A stretch of DNA of 55,672 nucleotides from Lachnospiraceae bacterium (GTDB taxonomy: Bacteria; Bacillota; Clostridia; Lachnospirales; Lachnospiraceae). Positions 17,897-28,562 of the stretch are shown here, piece by piece. The stretch lies in NCBI GenBank assembly GCA_017624855.1, contig JAGAMF010000003.1, forward strand, positions 1 through 55,672, in the 5' to 3' direction. Each line of letters begins with the position of its first letter. Within the stretch, counting starts at the first letter, position 1. The notes beneath the pieces were generated by a model that saw only the letters and a program-made list of their open reading frames with translations, did no database searches and was not told the origin of the DNA. A program made the position numbers and the translations under genes.

Positions 17897-19882
17897 ATGG
17901 ACCGTTTTGTTTTACATTCTGAATATCAGCCTACCGGAGACCAGCCTCAGGCGATTGAGAAACTTGTAAAAGGTTTTCAGGACGGCAATCAGTTTCAGAC
18001 GCTTTTGGGTGTTACCGGGTCGGGTAAAACTTTTACAATGGCTAATGTCATTGCGGCATTGAACAAGCCTACATTGGTGATTGCTCATAATAAAACCCTG
18101 GCTGCTCAGCTTTACGGCGAATTCAAGGAATTCTTCCCTGAGAACGCAGTAGAGTATTTTGTGTCCTACTACGATTATTATCAGCCGGAAGCTTATGTGC
18201 CTTCCAGCGATACTTATATTGCCAAGGACTCCTCTATTAACGAAGAAATAGATAAACTGCGTCTGTCAGCCACGGCATCATTGGCAGAGCGTAAGGATGT
18301 GATTGTAATCGCATCGGTTTCCTGCATTTACGGCTTGGGTAGCCCGGAAGATTATTTGGATATGATGGTATCCCTTCGCCCCGGCATGAATAAAGACAGG
18401 GATGAAGTGGTGAAGGAATTGGTACAGATTCAGTATGACCGCAATGATATGGATTTAAATCGCGGTTGTTTTCGTGTGCGTGGAGATGTGCTGGAGATTG
18501 CTCCGGCCCAGGGCGGACAGTACATTATCCGCATTGAATTTTTCGGTGATGAAATTGACCGTATTTCGGAAGTGGATCAGTTGACCGGCAAGCCTCATGC
18601 CACTTTGGAGCATGTGGTGATTTTTCCGGCGTCTCATTATGTTGTGGCTCCGGAGAAGATGCAGAAAGCCTGCGAGAATATTGAGCAGGAGTTAAAAGAA
18701 CGGGTGGAATTTTTTAAGGGTGAGGATAAACTTTTGGAAGCCCAGAGAATATCCGAGCGCACCAATTTCGACATTGAGATGTTGAGAGAAACCGGCTTTT
18801 GCTCCGGTATAGAGAATTATTCCAGACATTTAAGCGGTGCGGCACCGGGAGAACCTCCTCATTGTTTGCTGGATTATTTTAAGGATGATTTCTTAATGAT
18901 TGTGGATGAGTCCCACATTACCATTCCTCAGGTTGGAGGTATGTTCGCCGGGGACCGCTCCCGTAAAACAACGCTGGTGGATTATGGTTTCCGTCTGCCT
19001 TCGGCGTTGGATAACCGTCCTTTGTGTTTTGAAGAGTTTGAGAATCGAATCGATCAGATTCTCTGCGTATCCGCTACGCCTGCAGAGTATGAAAAAACCC
19101 ACGAGATTCTTCGGGCGGAGCAGATTATCCGTCCTACGGGACTTTTAGATCCTATCATTGATGTAAGGCCGGTAGAAGGACAGATTGATGATTTGGTTAG
19201 CGCGGTAAATGCAGAGATTGCCAAGAAGAATAAAGTTCTCATTACCACATTGACCAAGCGTATGGCGGAGGATTTAACGGATTATCTGAAAGAGGTAGGC
19301 ATCCGCGTAAAATACTTGCATTCCGATATCGATACGCTTGAGAGAGCGCAGATTATTCGAGACATGCGATTGGATGTGTTTGATGTACTGGTGGGAATCA
19401 ACCTTTTACGAGAGGGATTGGACATCCCCGAGATTTCTCTGGTGGCAATTCTGGATGCGGACAAGGAAGGCTTCCTTCGTTCCGCAACTTCCCTGATTCA
19501 GACCGTGGGTCGTGCTGCTCGTAACGCGGAAGGTCATGTTATTATGTATGCGGATACGATTACGGATTCCATGAGAGCCGCTATCGACGAGACCAATCGA
19601 AGAAGAGCTATTCAGCAGGCCTATAACGAAGAGCACGGCATTACGCCTCAGACCATTAAAAAGGCAGTGCGCGATTTGATCAGTGTCAGCAAGGTAATTG
19701 CCAAGGAAGAACTGCGCTTGGAGAAGGACCCGGAATCCATGAGCGACAAGGAATTGGATGCGCTGATTGCCAAGGTAGAGAAGAATATGAAAAAGGCTGC
19801 TGCAGAGTTGGATTTCGAAACTGCCGCCGAATTGCGTGACAAGATGGCAGAGTTAAAGAAAATCCGTCATAACAGAGCCTAG
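17897..19882 (+). CDS. uvrB: Excinuclease ABC subunit UvrB
   Basis: UvrB is the DNA-damage verification helicase that receives DNA from UvrA and recruits UvrC. Visible motifs are Walker A GVTGSGKT (about 38-45), the beta-hairpin [14 protein letters not shown], the helicase motif SATP, the VGRAARN motif and a C-terminal UVR domain (last 45 residues). The ATG at 17897 has GAGGAG six bases upstream; an upstream TTG at 17879 would add six residues and is not preferred. uvrA follows after 46 nt, so the two form an operon. Confidence 0.98.
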   Translation: MDRFVLHSEYQPTGDQPQAIEKLVKGFQDGNQFQTLLGVTGSGKTFTMANVIAALNKPTLVIAHNKTLAAQLYGEFKEFFPENAVEYFVSYYDYYQPEAYVPSSDTYIAKDSSINEEIDKLRLSATASLAERKDVIVIASVSCIYGLGSPEDYLDMMVSLRPGMNKDRDEVVKELVQIQYDRNDMDLNRGCFRVRGDVLEIAPAQGGQYIIRIEFFGDEIDRISEVDQLTGKPHATLEHVVIFPASHYVVAPEKMQKACENIEQELKERVEFFKGEDKLLEAQRISERTNFDIEMLRETGFCSGIENYSRHLSGAAPGEPPHCLLDYFKDDFLMIVDESHITIPQVGGMFAGDRSRKTTLVDYGFRLPSALDNRPLCFEEFENRIDQILCVSATPAEYEKTHEILRAEQIIRPTGLLDPIIDVRPVEGQIDDLVSAVNAEIAKKNKVLITTLTKRMAEDLTDYLKEVGIRVKYLHSDIDTLERAQIIRDMRLDVFDVLVGINLLREGLDIPEISLVAILDADKEGFLRSATSLIQTVGRAARNAEGHVIMYADTITDSMRAAIDETNRRRAIQQAYNEEHGITPQTIKKAVRDLISVSKVIAKEELRLEKDPESMSDKELDALIAKVEKNMKKAAAELDFETAAELRDKMAELKKIRHNRA

Positions 19883-19928
19883 GACAGGAAAAAAGCAGAA
19901 AAGTAAAAGAAAGGGAAGGCAGTTTTTA

Positions 19929-22817
19929 TTGGAATTGCCTGATGTAAAAGAAATGGCACAGAAAATGTTACCCCGCGGAGAATGCATCCGCATAAAAGGG
20001 GCGGCTGAACATAATTTGAAAAATATTGATTTGGAGATTCCCAGAAACCAATTTGTGGTTTTAACCGGTTTGTCCGGTTCCGGCAAATCTTCGCTGGCGT
20101 TTGACACCATTTATGCGGAAGGACAGCGTCGTTATATGGAGTCGCTGTCTTCCTACGCAAGGCAGTTCTTGGGACAGATGGAGAAGCCCAATGTGGAAAG
20201 CATTGAAGGCTTGTCTCCTGCAATCAGTATCGACCAGAAATCCACCAATCGTAACCCTCGTTCCACGGTGGGAACCGTGACGGAGATATATGATTATTTT
20301 CGATTGCTGTATGCAAGAATCGGTACCCCTCATTGCCCCGAATGCGGTAGGGAAATCCGTCGCCAAAGTGTGGATGAAATGGCCGAGCAGATTCTGGAAT
20401 TGGAAGAAGGAACCAAAATTCAGTTGCTGGCACCTATGGTAAGAGGTCGTAAGGGCGAGCATGTTAAGCTTCTGGACCGTGCCCGTAAAAGCGGCTATGT
20501 GCGCGTTCGTGTGGACGGCAACATGTATGATTTGAGCGAAGAAATCAAACTGGATAAAAATATCAAGCATAATATCGAGATTGTTGTGGACCGTCTTGTG
20601 GTAAAACCGGAAATCAGAAGCCGTTTGACAAGTTCTTTGGAAACCGTGTTGGATTTGGCAGAGGGGCTTTTGACCGTAGATGTAATCGGAGGAGAAGAGC
20701 TGCATTTCAGCCAGAGTTTTTCATGCCCCGATTGTGGCGTGAGCATTGAAGAAATTGAACCGAGAAGCTTTTCTTTTAACAATCCTTTCGGTGCTTGTCC
20801 GGAGTGCTTCGGTATCGGTTATACCATGGAATTCGTGGAGGATTTGATTATACCGGATCGGAGTTTAAGTATCAATCAGGGAGCCATTGCGGTAATGGGT
20901 TGGCAGTCCAGCAAGGATAAAGGCAGTTTTAGCAATGCGTTGCTTCGGGCCTTGGCAGAACGGTTCCAATTCAGTCTGGATACACCTTACGAAGAATTGT
21001 CCGATGAAGTGCGACATATTTTGATTCACGGTACGGAAGAGGAAGTGGATGTGTATTACGAAGGACAGCGTGGCAGAGGTGTATATCCCATTGCCTTCGA
21101 GGGCATTATCCGCAATTCCCAGAGAAGATATCGGGAAACTGCATCGGATACAATGAAGCAGGAGTATGAGACTTTTATGAGTATTACTCCTTGTCAGTGT
21201 TGTAAGGGAATGCGACTGAAAAAATCCTCTTTGGCGGTTACGGTATGCGATAAAAATATCTATGAAGTCACCAATATGTCCGTAACGGATTTGCAGGAAT
21301 TTTTGCGGGAGATGAAGCTGACAAAGCAGCAGGAGTTAATCGGTAAGCAGATATTAAAAGAAATCAATGCCCGTGTAGGTTTCCTTGCGGAAGTGGGCTT
21401 GGATTATCTGTCCTTGGGTCGAGCTACATCATCTCTGTCCGGCGGTGAAGCGCAGCGTATCAGACTGGCAACTCAGATTGGTTCCGGTTTGGTTGGTGTG
21501 TGCTATATTTTGGATGAACCCAGTATCGGTTTGCATCAGAGAGATAATGATAAGTTAATCGGAGCATTGCGCAATCTGAAGGATCTGGGCAACACATTGA
21601 TTGTGGTAGAGCATGACGAAGATACTATGTACGCGGCGGACTACATTGTGGATATCGGCCCCGGTGCCGGAGAGCACGGCGGCGAAGTAATTGCCACCGG
21701 TACGGCAGAAGATATCATGAAGGTAAAAGAATCCGTAACAGGTCAGTATCTAAGCGGCGAGAAGTTCATTCCCGTGCCGAGTGAGCGTAAGAAATCGACC
21801 GGCTGGTTAAAGATTCAGGGAGCACAGGAGAATAACTTAAAAAATGTCGATGTAGATATTCCCTTAGGCGTTATGACCTGCGTAACCGGTGTGTCCGGTT
21901 CCGGCAAGAGTTCGCTGATTAATGAGATTCTTTATAAAAAACTGGCAAGAAAATTAAATCGGGCAAGAACCATTCCCGGCAAACACAAAACCATCAAGGG
22001 AATCGAACAACTGGATAAGGTCATTGATATCGACCAGTCCCCCATCGGACGAACACCCCGTTCCAATCCTGCAACTTATACCGGCGTATTCGATCAGATT
22101 CGTGATTTGTTTGCTTCTACCGTGGATGCCAAAGCCAAAGGTTATACAAAGGGGCGTTTCAGCTTTAATGTAAAAGGCGGTCGTTGTGAAGCCTGCAGCG
22201 GTGACGGTATCATCAAGATAGAGATGCACTTCCTGCCGGATGTGTATGTTCCCTGCGAAGTGTGCGGCGGCAAGCGTTACAACAGAGAAACCCTGGATGT
22301 ACATTACAAGGGCAAGAATATCTATGATGTATTGGATATGACTGTGGAAGAAGCACTTACCTTCTTTGAAAACGTGCCTTCTATTCATCGTAAGATACAG
22401 ACCCTTTATGATGTGGGACTTTCTTATGTGCGTCTCGGTCAGCCTTCCACAACTTTATCCGGAGGTGAGGCTCAGCGAATTAAACTGGCAACGGAATTAA
22501 GCCGTAAAAGTACCGGTAAGACCATATATATTTTAGATGAACCCACCACGGGCTTGCATTTTGCGGATGTACACAAGCTGGTTGATATTCTGAAACGTTT
22601 GGCAGACGGCGGTAATACGGTTGTGGTAATCGAGCACAATCTGGATGTAATCAAAACGGCGGACTATATTATCGATATGGGGCCGGAAGGCGGCGATAAA
22701 GGAGGAACACTTTTATCCAAGGGAACTCCGGAAGCGGTGGCCAAGGACAAGGCATCTTATACGGGACACTATATTGCCAAGATGCTGGCACGGGATAAAG
22801 CACTGAAAGCAAAATGA
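19929..22817 (+). CDS. uvrA: Excinuclease ABC subunit UvrA
   Basis: UvrA is the dimeric ABC ATPase that finds lesions and loads UvrB. Both ATPase modules are present: Walker [10 protein letters not shown] near residue 40 and GVSGSGKSS near 660, and signatures LSGGEAQR near 500 and 840. Zinc-binding CxxC pairs are present (CPEC, CPDC, CPEC, CEAC, CEVC). A TTG start at 19929 is used because GGGAAGG lies about ten bases upstream; the ATG at 19953 has no ribosome site. The full length of 962 residues is normal. Confidence 0.97.
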   Translation: MELPDVKEMAQKMLPRGECIRIKGAAEHNLKNIDLEIPRNQFVVLTGLSGSGKSSLAFDTIYAEGQRRYMESLSSYARQFLGQMEKPNVESIEGLSPAISIDQKSTNRNPRSTVGTVTEIYDYFRLLYARIGTPHCPECGREIRRQSVDEMAEQILELEEGTKIQLLAPMVRGRKGEHVKLLDRARKSGYVRVRVDGNMYDLSEEIKLDKNIKHNIEIVVDRLVVKPEIRSRLTSSLETVLDLAEGLLTVDVIGGEELHFSQSFSCPDCGVSIEEIEPRSFSFNNPFGACPECFGIGYTMEFVEDLIIPDRSLSINQGAIAVMGWQSSKDKGSFSNALLRALAERFQFSLDTPYEELSDEVRHILIHGTEEEVDVYYEGQRGRGVYPIAFEGIIRNSQRRYRETASDTMKQEYETFMSITPCQCCKGMRLKKSSLAVTVCDKNIYEVTNMSVTDLQEFLREMKLTKQQELIGKQILKEINARVGFLAEVGLDYLSLGRATSSLSGGEAQRIRLATQIGSGLVGVCYILDEPSIGLHQRDNDKLIGALRNLKDLGNTLIVVEHDEDTMYAADYIVDIGPGAGEHGGEVIATGTAEDIMKVKESVTGQYLSGEKFIPVPSERKKSTGWLKIQGAQENNLKNVDVDIPLGVMTCVTGVSGSGKSSLINEILYKKLARKLNRARTIPGKHKTIKGIEQLDKVIDIDQSPIGRTPRSNPATYTGVFDQIRDLFASTVDAKAKGYTKGRFSFNVKGGRCEACSGDGIIKIEMHFLPDVYVPCEVCGGKRYNRETLDVHYKGKNIYDVLDMTVEEALTFFENVPSIHRKIQTLYDVGLSYVRLGQPSTTLSGGEAQRIKLATELSRKSTGKTIYILDEPTTGLHFADVHKLVDILKRLADGGNTVVVIEHNLDVIKTADYIIDMGPEGGDKGGTLLSKGTPEAVAKDKASYTGHYIAKMLARDKALKAK

Positions 22818-22901
22818 TATTTTATCCGAGTGTGATTTTTAACCAAATGAATAATCCGGGTGGAAAGGGTTAAGATTTAAGAATTTTTACCGATATAAAT
22901 T

Positions 22902-22974
22902 ACAGAAACAAGGACGTAGTATAAGGTCGGAAGGAGCCGACGGTTTGGTTTACTGCGTTCTTTTTCTGTTTTTA
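22902..22974 (+). terminator. Large two-tier terminator after uvrA
   Basis: An outer stem (ACAGAAACAAGGACGTAGTA with TACTGCGTTCTTTTTCTGT) surrounds an inner hairpin GTCGG/CCGAC, and a T-run follows. The arm length is longer than in a plain terminator. It closes uvrBA. Confidence 0.65.
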
Positions 22975-22987
22975 TTATAAAAACTCT

Positions 22988-23015
22988 TTGATTTTCCTAC
23001 GCTTTGGGTTATAAT
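22988..23015 (+). promoter_or_regulatory. Promoter of mreB/mbl
   Basis: TTGATT (22988-22993), 16-nt spacer, TATAAT (23010-23015). The start codon is 50 nt downstream of the -10. Confidence 0.65.
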
Positions 23016-23065
23016 TACTTAGATTAGGTAAAAATGTAAATATAATCCTCGGAAGGAGAAGAGAT

Positions 23066-24061
23066 ATGCAATATACAGATATAGGAATTGACTTGGGAAC
23101 AGCCAGTATTCTGGTTTATATAAGAGGTAAGGGTGTTGTGTTAAAAGAGCCCTCAGTGGTAGCTTTTGACCGTGATACCAACAAGATTAAGGCAATCGGT
23201 GAAGATGCAAGATTGATGCTTGGTAGAACCCCCGGAAATATTGTAGCGGTAAGACCTTTGCGTCAGGGTGTTATCTCCAACTATACCGTTACGGAAAAGA
23301 TGATGAAGTATTTTATCCAGAAGGCACTTGGAAAGAAAACTTTCCGTAAGCCCCGCATCGCGGTGTGCGTGCCCAGTGGTGTTACTGAAGTAGAGCGTAA
23401 GGCGGTAGAGGATGCTACTTATCAGGCAGGAGCAAGAGAAGTAGCCATTATCGAAGAACCTATAGCAGCAGCAATCGGTGCGGGTATCGATATCGGCAAG
23501 CCTTGCGGTAACATGATTGTAGATATCGGTGGTGGTACTTCCGATATCGCGGTTATTTCTCTCGGCGGAACGGTAGTCAGCGAATCCATCAAGATCGCAG
23601 GTGATGATTTTGACGAAGCACTGATTCGTTACATGAGAAAGAAACACAATCTTATGATTGGTGAAAGAACCGCAGAAGATATCAAAATCAAAATCGGTTC
23701 TGCGTTTAAGCGTGCCGAAGTTGACTATATGGATGTAAGAGGTCGTAACCTGGTAACAGGTTTACCCAACACTGTTAAGGTTTCTTCCGAAGAAACAGAA
23801 GAAGCGTTGCGTGAGACTACATCCCAGATTGTAGAAGCAATTCATAGCGTATTGGAGAAAACTCCTCCCGAGTTGGCAGCGGATATTGCCGACAGAGGTA
23901 TTGTTTTAACCGGCGGCGGCAGTATGTTAAGAGGTTTGGAAGATTTGATTGAATCCAAAACCGGAATTAACACCATGACTGCAGAAGAACCTATGACTTG
24001 CGTGGCAATCGGTACAGGTAGATATGTAGAATTCCTTGCAGACAACAGAGAGGAGCCCTAG
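23066..24061 (+). CDS. mreB: Rod-shape actin homologue MreB/Mbl
   Basis: It polymerises at the membrane and guides the elongation machinery of the side wall. The 331-residue sequence has the actin-fold phosphate loops GIDLGTASILVY and DIGGGTSDIAVISLGG, IIEEPIAAAIG, and the adenosine segment LTGGGSMLRGL. It is followed by two flagellar rod genes as in the B. subtilis mbl-flhO-flhP locus, so it may be the Mbl paralogue; sequence alone does not decide. The GGAAGGAG site is strong. Confidence 0.93.
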   Translation: MQYTDIGIDLGTASILVYIRGKGVVLKEPSVVAFDRDTNKIKAIGEDARLMLGRTPGNIVAVRPLRQGVISNYTVTEKMMKYFIQKALGKKTFRKPRIAVCVPSGVTEVERKAVEDATYQAGAREVAIIEEPIAAAIGAGIDIGKPCGNMIVDIGGGTSDIAVISLGGTVVSESIKIAGDDFDEALIRYMRKKHNLMIGERTAEDIKIKIGSAFKRAEVDYMDVRGRNLVTGLPNTVKVSSEETEEALRETTSQIVEAIHSVLEKTPPELAADIADRGIVLTGGGSMLRGLEDLIESKTGINTMTAEEPMTCVAIGTGRYVEFLADNREEP

Positions 24062-24106
24062 AAGGCAACATATCGTTGATGCAAGGTACAGAAAGGTCAG
24101 AGACTT

Positions 24107-24898
24107 ATGTTAAAAGGATTGTACACTGCATACAGCGGTATGGTAAATGAACAGAACAGAATGGATGTCCTTACCAATAACCTTGCCAATTCGGCAACCA
24201 CAGGTTATAAAGCGGAAGGTGCAACCAGCCAGACCTTTGATGCCATGCTTGCCTATCGTATCAAGGACGAGCAGGACGGATACGCAGGTGGCGTATACTT
24301 AGGTCGCAATAATCCCGGTGTAAAAATCGGAGAAACCTATACGAATTATTCTCAGGGTTCTTTCCGTGAAACCGGTAATCCCTACGATATTGCATTGTCG
24401 GGAGAAGGTTTTTTTACCATCGAATATACCAATCGTGCCGGAGAAACATCCACCATGTATACAAGAGACGGTTCCTTTACCTTAACCAAGGAAGGCTATC
24501 TTGTTACCAAAGACGGTGATTTTGTTCTCGGTAGAGGTGCCAACGGTGAGTTGGGTCATATTCAGATTGACCCCAACCATGAAGCATCTATTGATACTTC
24601 CGGAAGAATTGTTCAGAACAATCAGGTAATCGGTAATTTGCAGATTACGGATTTCGAGGACTACAATTATCTGGAGCATTACGGCGAGAACTTTTATCGT
24701 CCCGTGGAAGGCGCTGAAATTGTTGAGTCCTCTGCCAAGGTGCAGGCAGGATATCTGGAAGCGTCCAATGTACAGGTTGTGCGCGAAATGGTTGAGTTAA
24801 TCAGTGTAACAAGACAGTATGAATCCAATCAGAAAATTTTGCAGGCATATGACAGTACGCTGGATATTTCGGTAAATCAGCTTGGTAAGTTATACTAG
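24107..24898 (+). CDS. flhO: Flagellar basal-body rod protein (FlhO/FlgF-like)
   Basis: This 263-residue rod protein is exported by the flagellar type III system. The N-terminal motif (LYTAYSGM..EQNRMDVLTNNLANSATTGYK) and the C-terminal helix ending in VSVTRQYESNQKILQAYD-type sequence belong to the FlgBCFG family. The first of two such genes in tandem after mreB/mbl, it corresponds by position to flhO. It shows the flagellar lifestyle of the organism. Confidence 0.9.
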   Translation: MLKGLYTAYSGMVNEQNRMDVLTNNLANSATTGYKAEGATSQTFDAMLAYRIKDEQDGYAGGVYLGRNNPGVKIGETYTNYSQGSFRETGNPYDIALSGEGFFTIEYTNRAGETSTMYTRDGSFTLTKEGYLVTKDGDFVLGRGANGELGHIQIDPNHEASIDTSGRIVQNNQVIGNLQITDFEDYNYLEHYGENFYRPVEGAEIVESSAKVQAGYLEASNVQVVREMVELISVTRQYESNQKILQAYDSTLDISVNQLGKLY

Positions 24899-24910
24899 GA
24901 GGGATAGCAG

Positions 24911-25726
24911 ATGGTAAGATCACTTTGGACAGCTGCATCAGGAATGATAGCACAGCAGAATAATGTGGATACAATTGCCAACAACCTGGCAAATGTAAAT
25001 ACAAACGGATATAAAACAGAAGTAGCGGAATTTAAGTCCCTTTTATATCAGGACATCAATGCGAAGTCTACTTCAGCCAATTCAGAGCAGAAACCCATAC
25101 CTTCTCAGGTAGGTTTGGGCGTGCGTAACTCCGCAATTACATCTATTTTTACTCAGGGAGCATTCTTTGATTCCACCAATGATTTGGCATTTGCCATTAA
25201 CGGTGACGGTTTCTTTGGGGTAAAAGGGCAGGACGGCAATACATATTATACGAGAAACGGTAACTTCGTTCTGGCAACGGATACCAACGGTTTGGCATTG
25301 ACCACTACCGACGGTTTGAAGGTGTTGGATGCGGACGGTAATCCTATTGTTTTGGATAAAAATTATGTTGCAAGCCAGATTACGGTAACCGGTGACGGCC
25401 AGATTTGTTATCCTGATGAGGCAAACAATCCTCAGCCTATCGGTATCGAAATCGGACTTTGGCAGTTCAATAACCCTTCCGGTTTGGAAAAAACCGACAG
25501 CAGTCTCTATTCCGAATCGGCAGCCAGCGGCGCGGCAATGAACGAATACACCAACAATAACCTGGTGCGCAGTGATTTAAGACAGGGCTATTTGGAAGGT
25601 TCCAATGTTCAGGTTGCGGATGAAATGGTTAATATGATTGTTGCACAGCGAGCATACGAACTGAATTCCAAGGCAATTCAGGCATCGGATGAAATGATGC
25701 AGCAGGCAAACAATTTAAGAAGATAG
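24911..25726 (+). CDS. flhP: Flagellar basal-body rod protein (FlhP/FlgG-like)
   Basis: This 271-residue paralogue of the preceding gene starts with the family motif (SLWTAASGMIAQQNNVDTIA, then NNLANVNTNGYK) and ends with MVNMIVAQRAYELNSKAIQA, the FlgG-type distal-rod signature. The gap to flhO is only 12 nt, with an AGGAGG site, so they are cotranscribed. It corresponds by position to B. subtilis flhP. Confidence 0.92.
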   Translation: MVRSLWTAASGMIAQQNNVDTIANNLANVNTNGYKTEVAEFKSLLYQDINAKSTSANSEQKPIPSQVGLGVRNSAITSIFTQGAFFDSTNDLAFAINGDGFFGVKGQDGNTYYTRNGNFVLATDTNGLALTTTDGLKVLDADGNPIVLDKNYVASQITVTGDGQICYPDEANNPQPIGIEIGLWQFNNPSGLEKTDSSLYSESAASGAAMNEYTNNNLVRSDLRQGYLEGSNVQVADEMVNMIVAQRAYELNSKAIQASDEMMQQANNLRR

Positions 25727-25752
25727 TAGTGCATGAAAGGATGCGTGGTTAA

Positions 25753-26106
25753 ATGGATATTAACGGTTTAACATCAGCATACTCTCAGTATGCGGAGAAT
25801 CTTTCGGGAAACGCCAAGGCTGAAGCACTTACAAACAAAGTATCCGGTGCGGATTATTCCAAAGCTACCGATGAAGAGCTGATGGAAGTATGTAAGGAGT
25901 TCGAAGCGTATTTTCTGGAGCAGATGTACAAAGAAATGATGAAGACCATACCCGAGTCAGAGTTGACATCAAGTGCCAATTCTACACTGGTAGATTACTA
26001 TAAAGATGAGATGATTAAGAAAGTGTCGGCAGAAACCGCCGAGCAGAGTAATATGGGTCTTGCACAAACTTTGTATGAGCAGATGAAGCGTAACTACCAA
26101 GTATAG
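25753..26106 (+). CDS. FlgJ-type rod-binding protein (rod-binding domain only)
   Basis: This 117-residue protein matches the N-terminal rod-cap domain of FlgJ, with FEAYFLEQMYKEMMKTIPES and the C-terminal GLAQTLYEQM helix. There is no muramidase domain, as is usual in Firmicutes, so peptidoglycan cutting must come from another enzyme. It closes the flagellar rod group and is followed by a terminator. Confidence 0.88.
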   Translation: MDINGLTSAYSQYAENLSGNAKAEALTNKVSGADYSKATDEELMEVCKEFEAYFLEQMYKEMMKTIPESELTSSANSTLVDYYKDEMIKKVSAETAEQSNMGLAQTLYEQMKRNYQV

Positions 26107-26137
26107 TTTTATTAAAATATGATACAAAGAGTTTCTC

Positions 26138-26178
26138 ACAGGCCTGTAAGCAATGTGCAGGCCTGTTCTATTTTTTAT
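26138..26178 (+). terminator. Intrinsic terminator after the flagellar rod genes
   Basis: ACAGGCCTG pairs with CAGGCCTGT over 11 bases, followed by TCTATTTTTTATT. Both arms contain the palindrome CAGGCCTG. Confidence 0.8.
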
Positions 26179-26236
26179 TCGGATTTTATCAGTAAAATTA
26201 TTTTCCGTTTTTAATTTGTGTATATCGGGAGTGTTT

Positions 26237-28480
26237 ATGAATATAAAAGGGTATATAGACAATTTTAAATTTCGCAGCCCTGAGAATCATTATGGCGTCT
26301 TTTGGCTTGTTACCGAAGATATGGAAGAGGGCGAAGTGATCTGCGCCGGTTTAAGTAAGGGCATGGAAAAAGGCGATTACGTGGAACTGGAAGGCCGTAT
26401 GGTGGATCATCCCAGCTATGGACCGCAGTTTAAGTACAGTAGCTATAAAATACTTCCTCCTGCCGACAATATTTCCGTGGAGCGCTATCTTGCTTCCGGT
26501 GCCATAAAAGGAATCGGCCCCGCGCTGGCGGTTCGTATTGTAAAAAAATTCGGTGATGAAACTTTTCGCATTATGGAAGAACAGCCGGAGCGCCTGGCAG
26601 AGATTAAAGGCATCAGTGAGCGTATGGCCAGAGAAATCGCTGTCCACATGGCAGAAAAGAAGGATGTAAGGGATGCCATGCTTTTTTTACAGGAATACGG
26701 TGTGGGGAATGCAATGGCAGTGCGCATTTACGAGAAGTACGGAATTGCCATGTATTCCATTTTAAAAGAGAATCCCTATCGTCTGGCAGAAGATGTAAGA
26801 GGCGTCGGTTTTAAAACGGCAGACGATATTGCTATTAAGATGGGGATGGCGGGGAATTCCCCCGAGAGAATGGAAGGCGGCTTGGTTTATAGCCTTCAGG
26901 CTGCATCCGGAGAAGGACATACCTATCTTCCCAAGGCGGAGTTGCTCTACCGCAGTGCGGAACTTTTGGGTGTAGAGAGCGAAGATTTGGAAACACCTTT
27001 ATCCAACCTTGTTTTGGAAGCCAAGATCATTATAAAGAGGGAAGAAGACGGTGGAAAAGCGTTCCTTCGTCACTTTTACTATGCCGAGTTGAATTGTGCC
27101 AATAAGTTGCAGGAGTTGTCGGAAGCTTATGATAAGGTAACATTGAATGAGGAAGAGGAGGAAGCCTGTTTGTACGCCATTCGTATGATTGAAAGGGAAC
27201 AGGATTCCGAACTGGACGAGTTGCAGAGGCAGGCGGTTTTGTCCTGCATTACCAACGGCGTATTTATTCTTACGGGCGGACCCGGAACGGGAAAGACAAC
27301 CACCATCCGTACCATTATCGATTTTTTTGTAAAAAGAAATTGCGATGTGCTGTTGGCGGCACCTACCGGAAGAGCAGCTAAAAGAATGGAAGAAGCGACC
27401 GGGTATGAAGCCAAAACCATTCATCGCCTGTTGGAAGTAAACGGTGCCATGGACGGCGAAGAGGAGCGCCCTCGTTTTAATCGAAATTCTTATAATCCGT
27501 TGGAAGCGGATGTGATTATCGTGGATGAGATGTCCATGGTGGACATTTTCCTTTTCCATGCGCTTTTGTCCGCAATTACGCCCGGAACGAGGCTTATTAT
27601 GGCTGGAGATGCCAACCAGTTGCCTTCCGTAGGGCCGGGAAATGTTTTAAAAGATTTGTTGCGAAGCAAAGCATTCGAGGTGGTAGAGCTGGAACGAATT
27701 TATCGCCAGAATGTGGAAAGTGATATTATTATAAATGCACATAAAATTAATCGCGGCGAGGAGATTTCTTTTGATAATAAGAGCAAGGATTTCTTTTTCC
27801 TGGAGAGAAAGGATATTCCCCTTATTTACAGAGATACCGTCCTTTTGGTGCGGGATAAAACCCCGAAATACATAAATGTAAAACCTTTCGATGTGCAAGT
27901 GCTGACGCCCATGCGCAAGGGTAACTTAGGCGTGGAACAGCTCAATCACATATTGCAGGAGCAACTGAATCCACCGTCTCCCGAGAAAAAGGAGGTAAAA
28001 AGAGGTGAGCAGGTGTTCCGTCAAGGCGATAAGGTGATGCAGATCAAAAACAACTACGAGACCAAGTGGAGCATTCGCGGTAAAAACGATATAAAAGCAG
28101 TTGAAGGCGAAGGTGTGTTCAACGGTGATGTGGGAATCATTACCGCAATGGATGATTATGGCAAGAATCTTACGGTGACCTTTGAAGACGGTCGGCAGGT
28201 GGAATATCCCTATTCTCAGTTGGAGGAGTTGGAGTTGTCTTACGCCATCACCATTCACAAATCTCAGGGTAGCGAATATCCTGCGGTTATTATGCCGTTA
28301 TTGGAAGGACCGCGCATGCTTTTTAACCGTAATCTGCTGTATACGGCAGTGACCCGTGCGACAGGTTGTGTGGTGATTCTCGGAAGTAAAGAAACCGTGA
28401 AACAGATGATTTTAAGAGAAGATGAGCAGAAGCGGTTTACCGGCTTATTAAACAGAATAAAAGAGGTGAAAGAAGATTAA
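26237..28480 (+). CDS. recD2: ATP-dependent DNA helicase RecD2
   Basis: RecD2 is a superfamily 1B 5'-3' helicase used in replication-fork and recombination repair in bacteria that lack RecBC. The 747-residue protein has an N-terminal OB-like domain, helix-hairpin-helix repeats (IKGIGPALAVRIV, EIKGISERMAREI, VRGVGFKTADDIA), Walker A GGPGTGKTTT, Walker B VDEMSMVD, and the C-terminal motif TIHKSQGSEYP. The ATG at 26237 has GGGAG upstream; an in-frame ATG at 26153 would add a hydrophobic leader inside the preceding terminator and is rejected. Confidence 0.96.
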   Translation: MNIKGYIDNFKFRSPENHYGVFWLVTEDMEEGEVICAGLSKGMEKGDYVELEGRMVDHPSYGPQFKYSSYKILPPADNISVERYLASGAIKGIGPALAVRIVKKFGDETFRIMEEQPERLAEIKGISERMAREIAVHMAEKKDVRDAMLFLQEYGVGNAMAVRIYEKYGIAMYSILKENPYRLAEDVRGVGFKTADDIAIKMGMAGNSPERMEGGLVYSLQAASGEGHTYLPKAELLYRSAELLGVESEDLETPLSNLVLEAKIIIKREEDGGKAFLRHFYYAELNCANKLQELSEAYDKVTLNEEEEEACLYAIRMIEREQDSELDELQRQAVLSCITNGVFILTGGPGTGKTTTIRTIIDFFVKRNCDVLLAAPTGRAAKRMEEATGYEAKTIHRLLEVNGAMDGEEERPRFNRNSYNPLEADVIIVDEMSMVDIFLFHALLSAITPGTRLIMAGDANQLPSVGPGNVLKDLLRSKAFEVVELERIYRQNVESDIIINAHKINRGEEISFDNKSKDFFFLERKDIPLIYRDTVLLVRDKTPKYINVKPFDVQVLTPMRKGNLGVEQLNHILQEQLNPPSPEKKEVKRGEQVFRQGDKVMQIKNNYETKWSIRGKNDIKAVEGEGVFNGDVGIITAMDDYGKNLTVTFEDGRQVEYPYSQLEELELSYAITIHKSQGSEYPAVIMPLLEGPRMLFNRNLLYTAVTRATGCVVILGSKETVKQMILREDEQKRFTGLLNRIKEVKED

Positions 28481-28562
28481 TCTCACGCATAAAAGTGATA
28501 CCAAGGAGAAACGCGGGAGAGAATTACGAAATACAATTTCAATAAAAGAAAAGATAAAAGAT

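Noticed and set aside
20061-20705. Minus-strand reading frame of 214 codons inside uvrA
   Set aside because: Shadow of uvrA with no recognisable domain.
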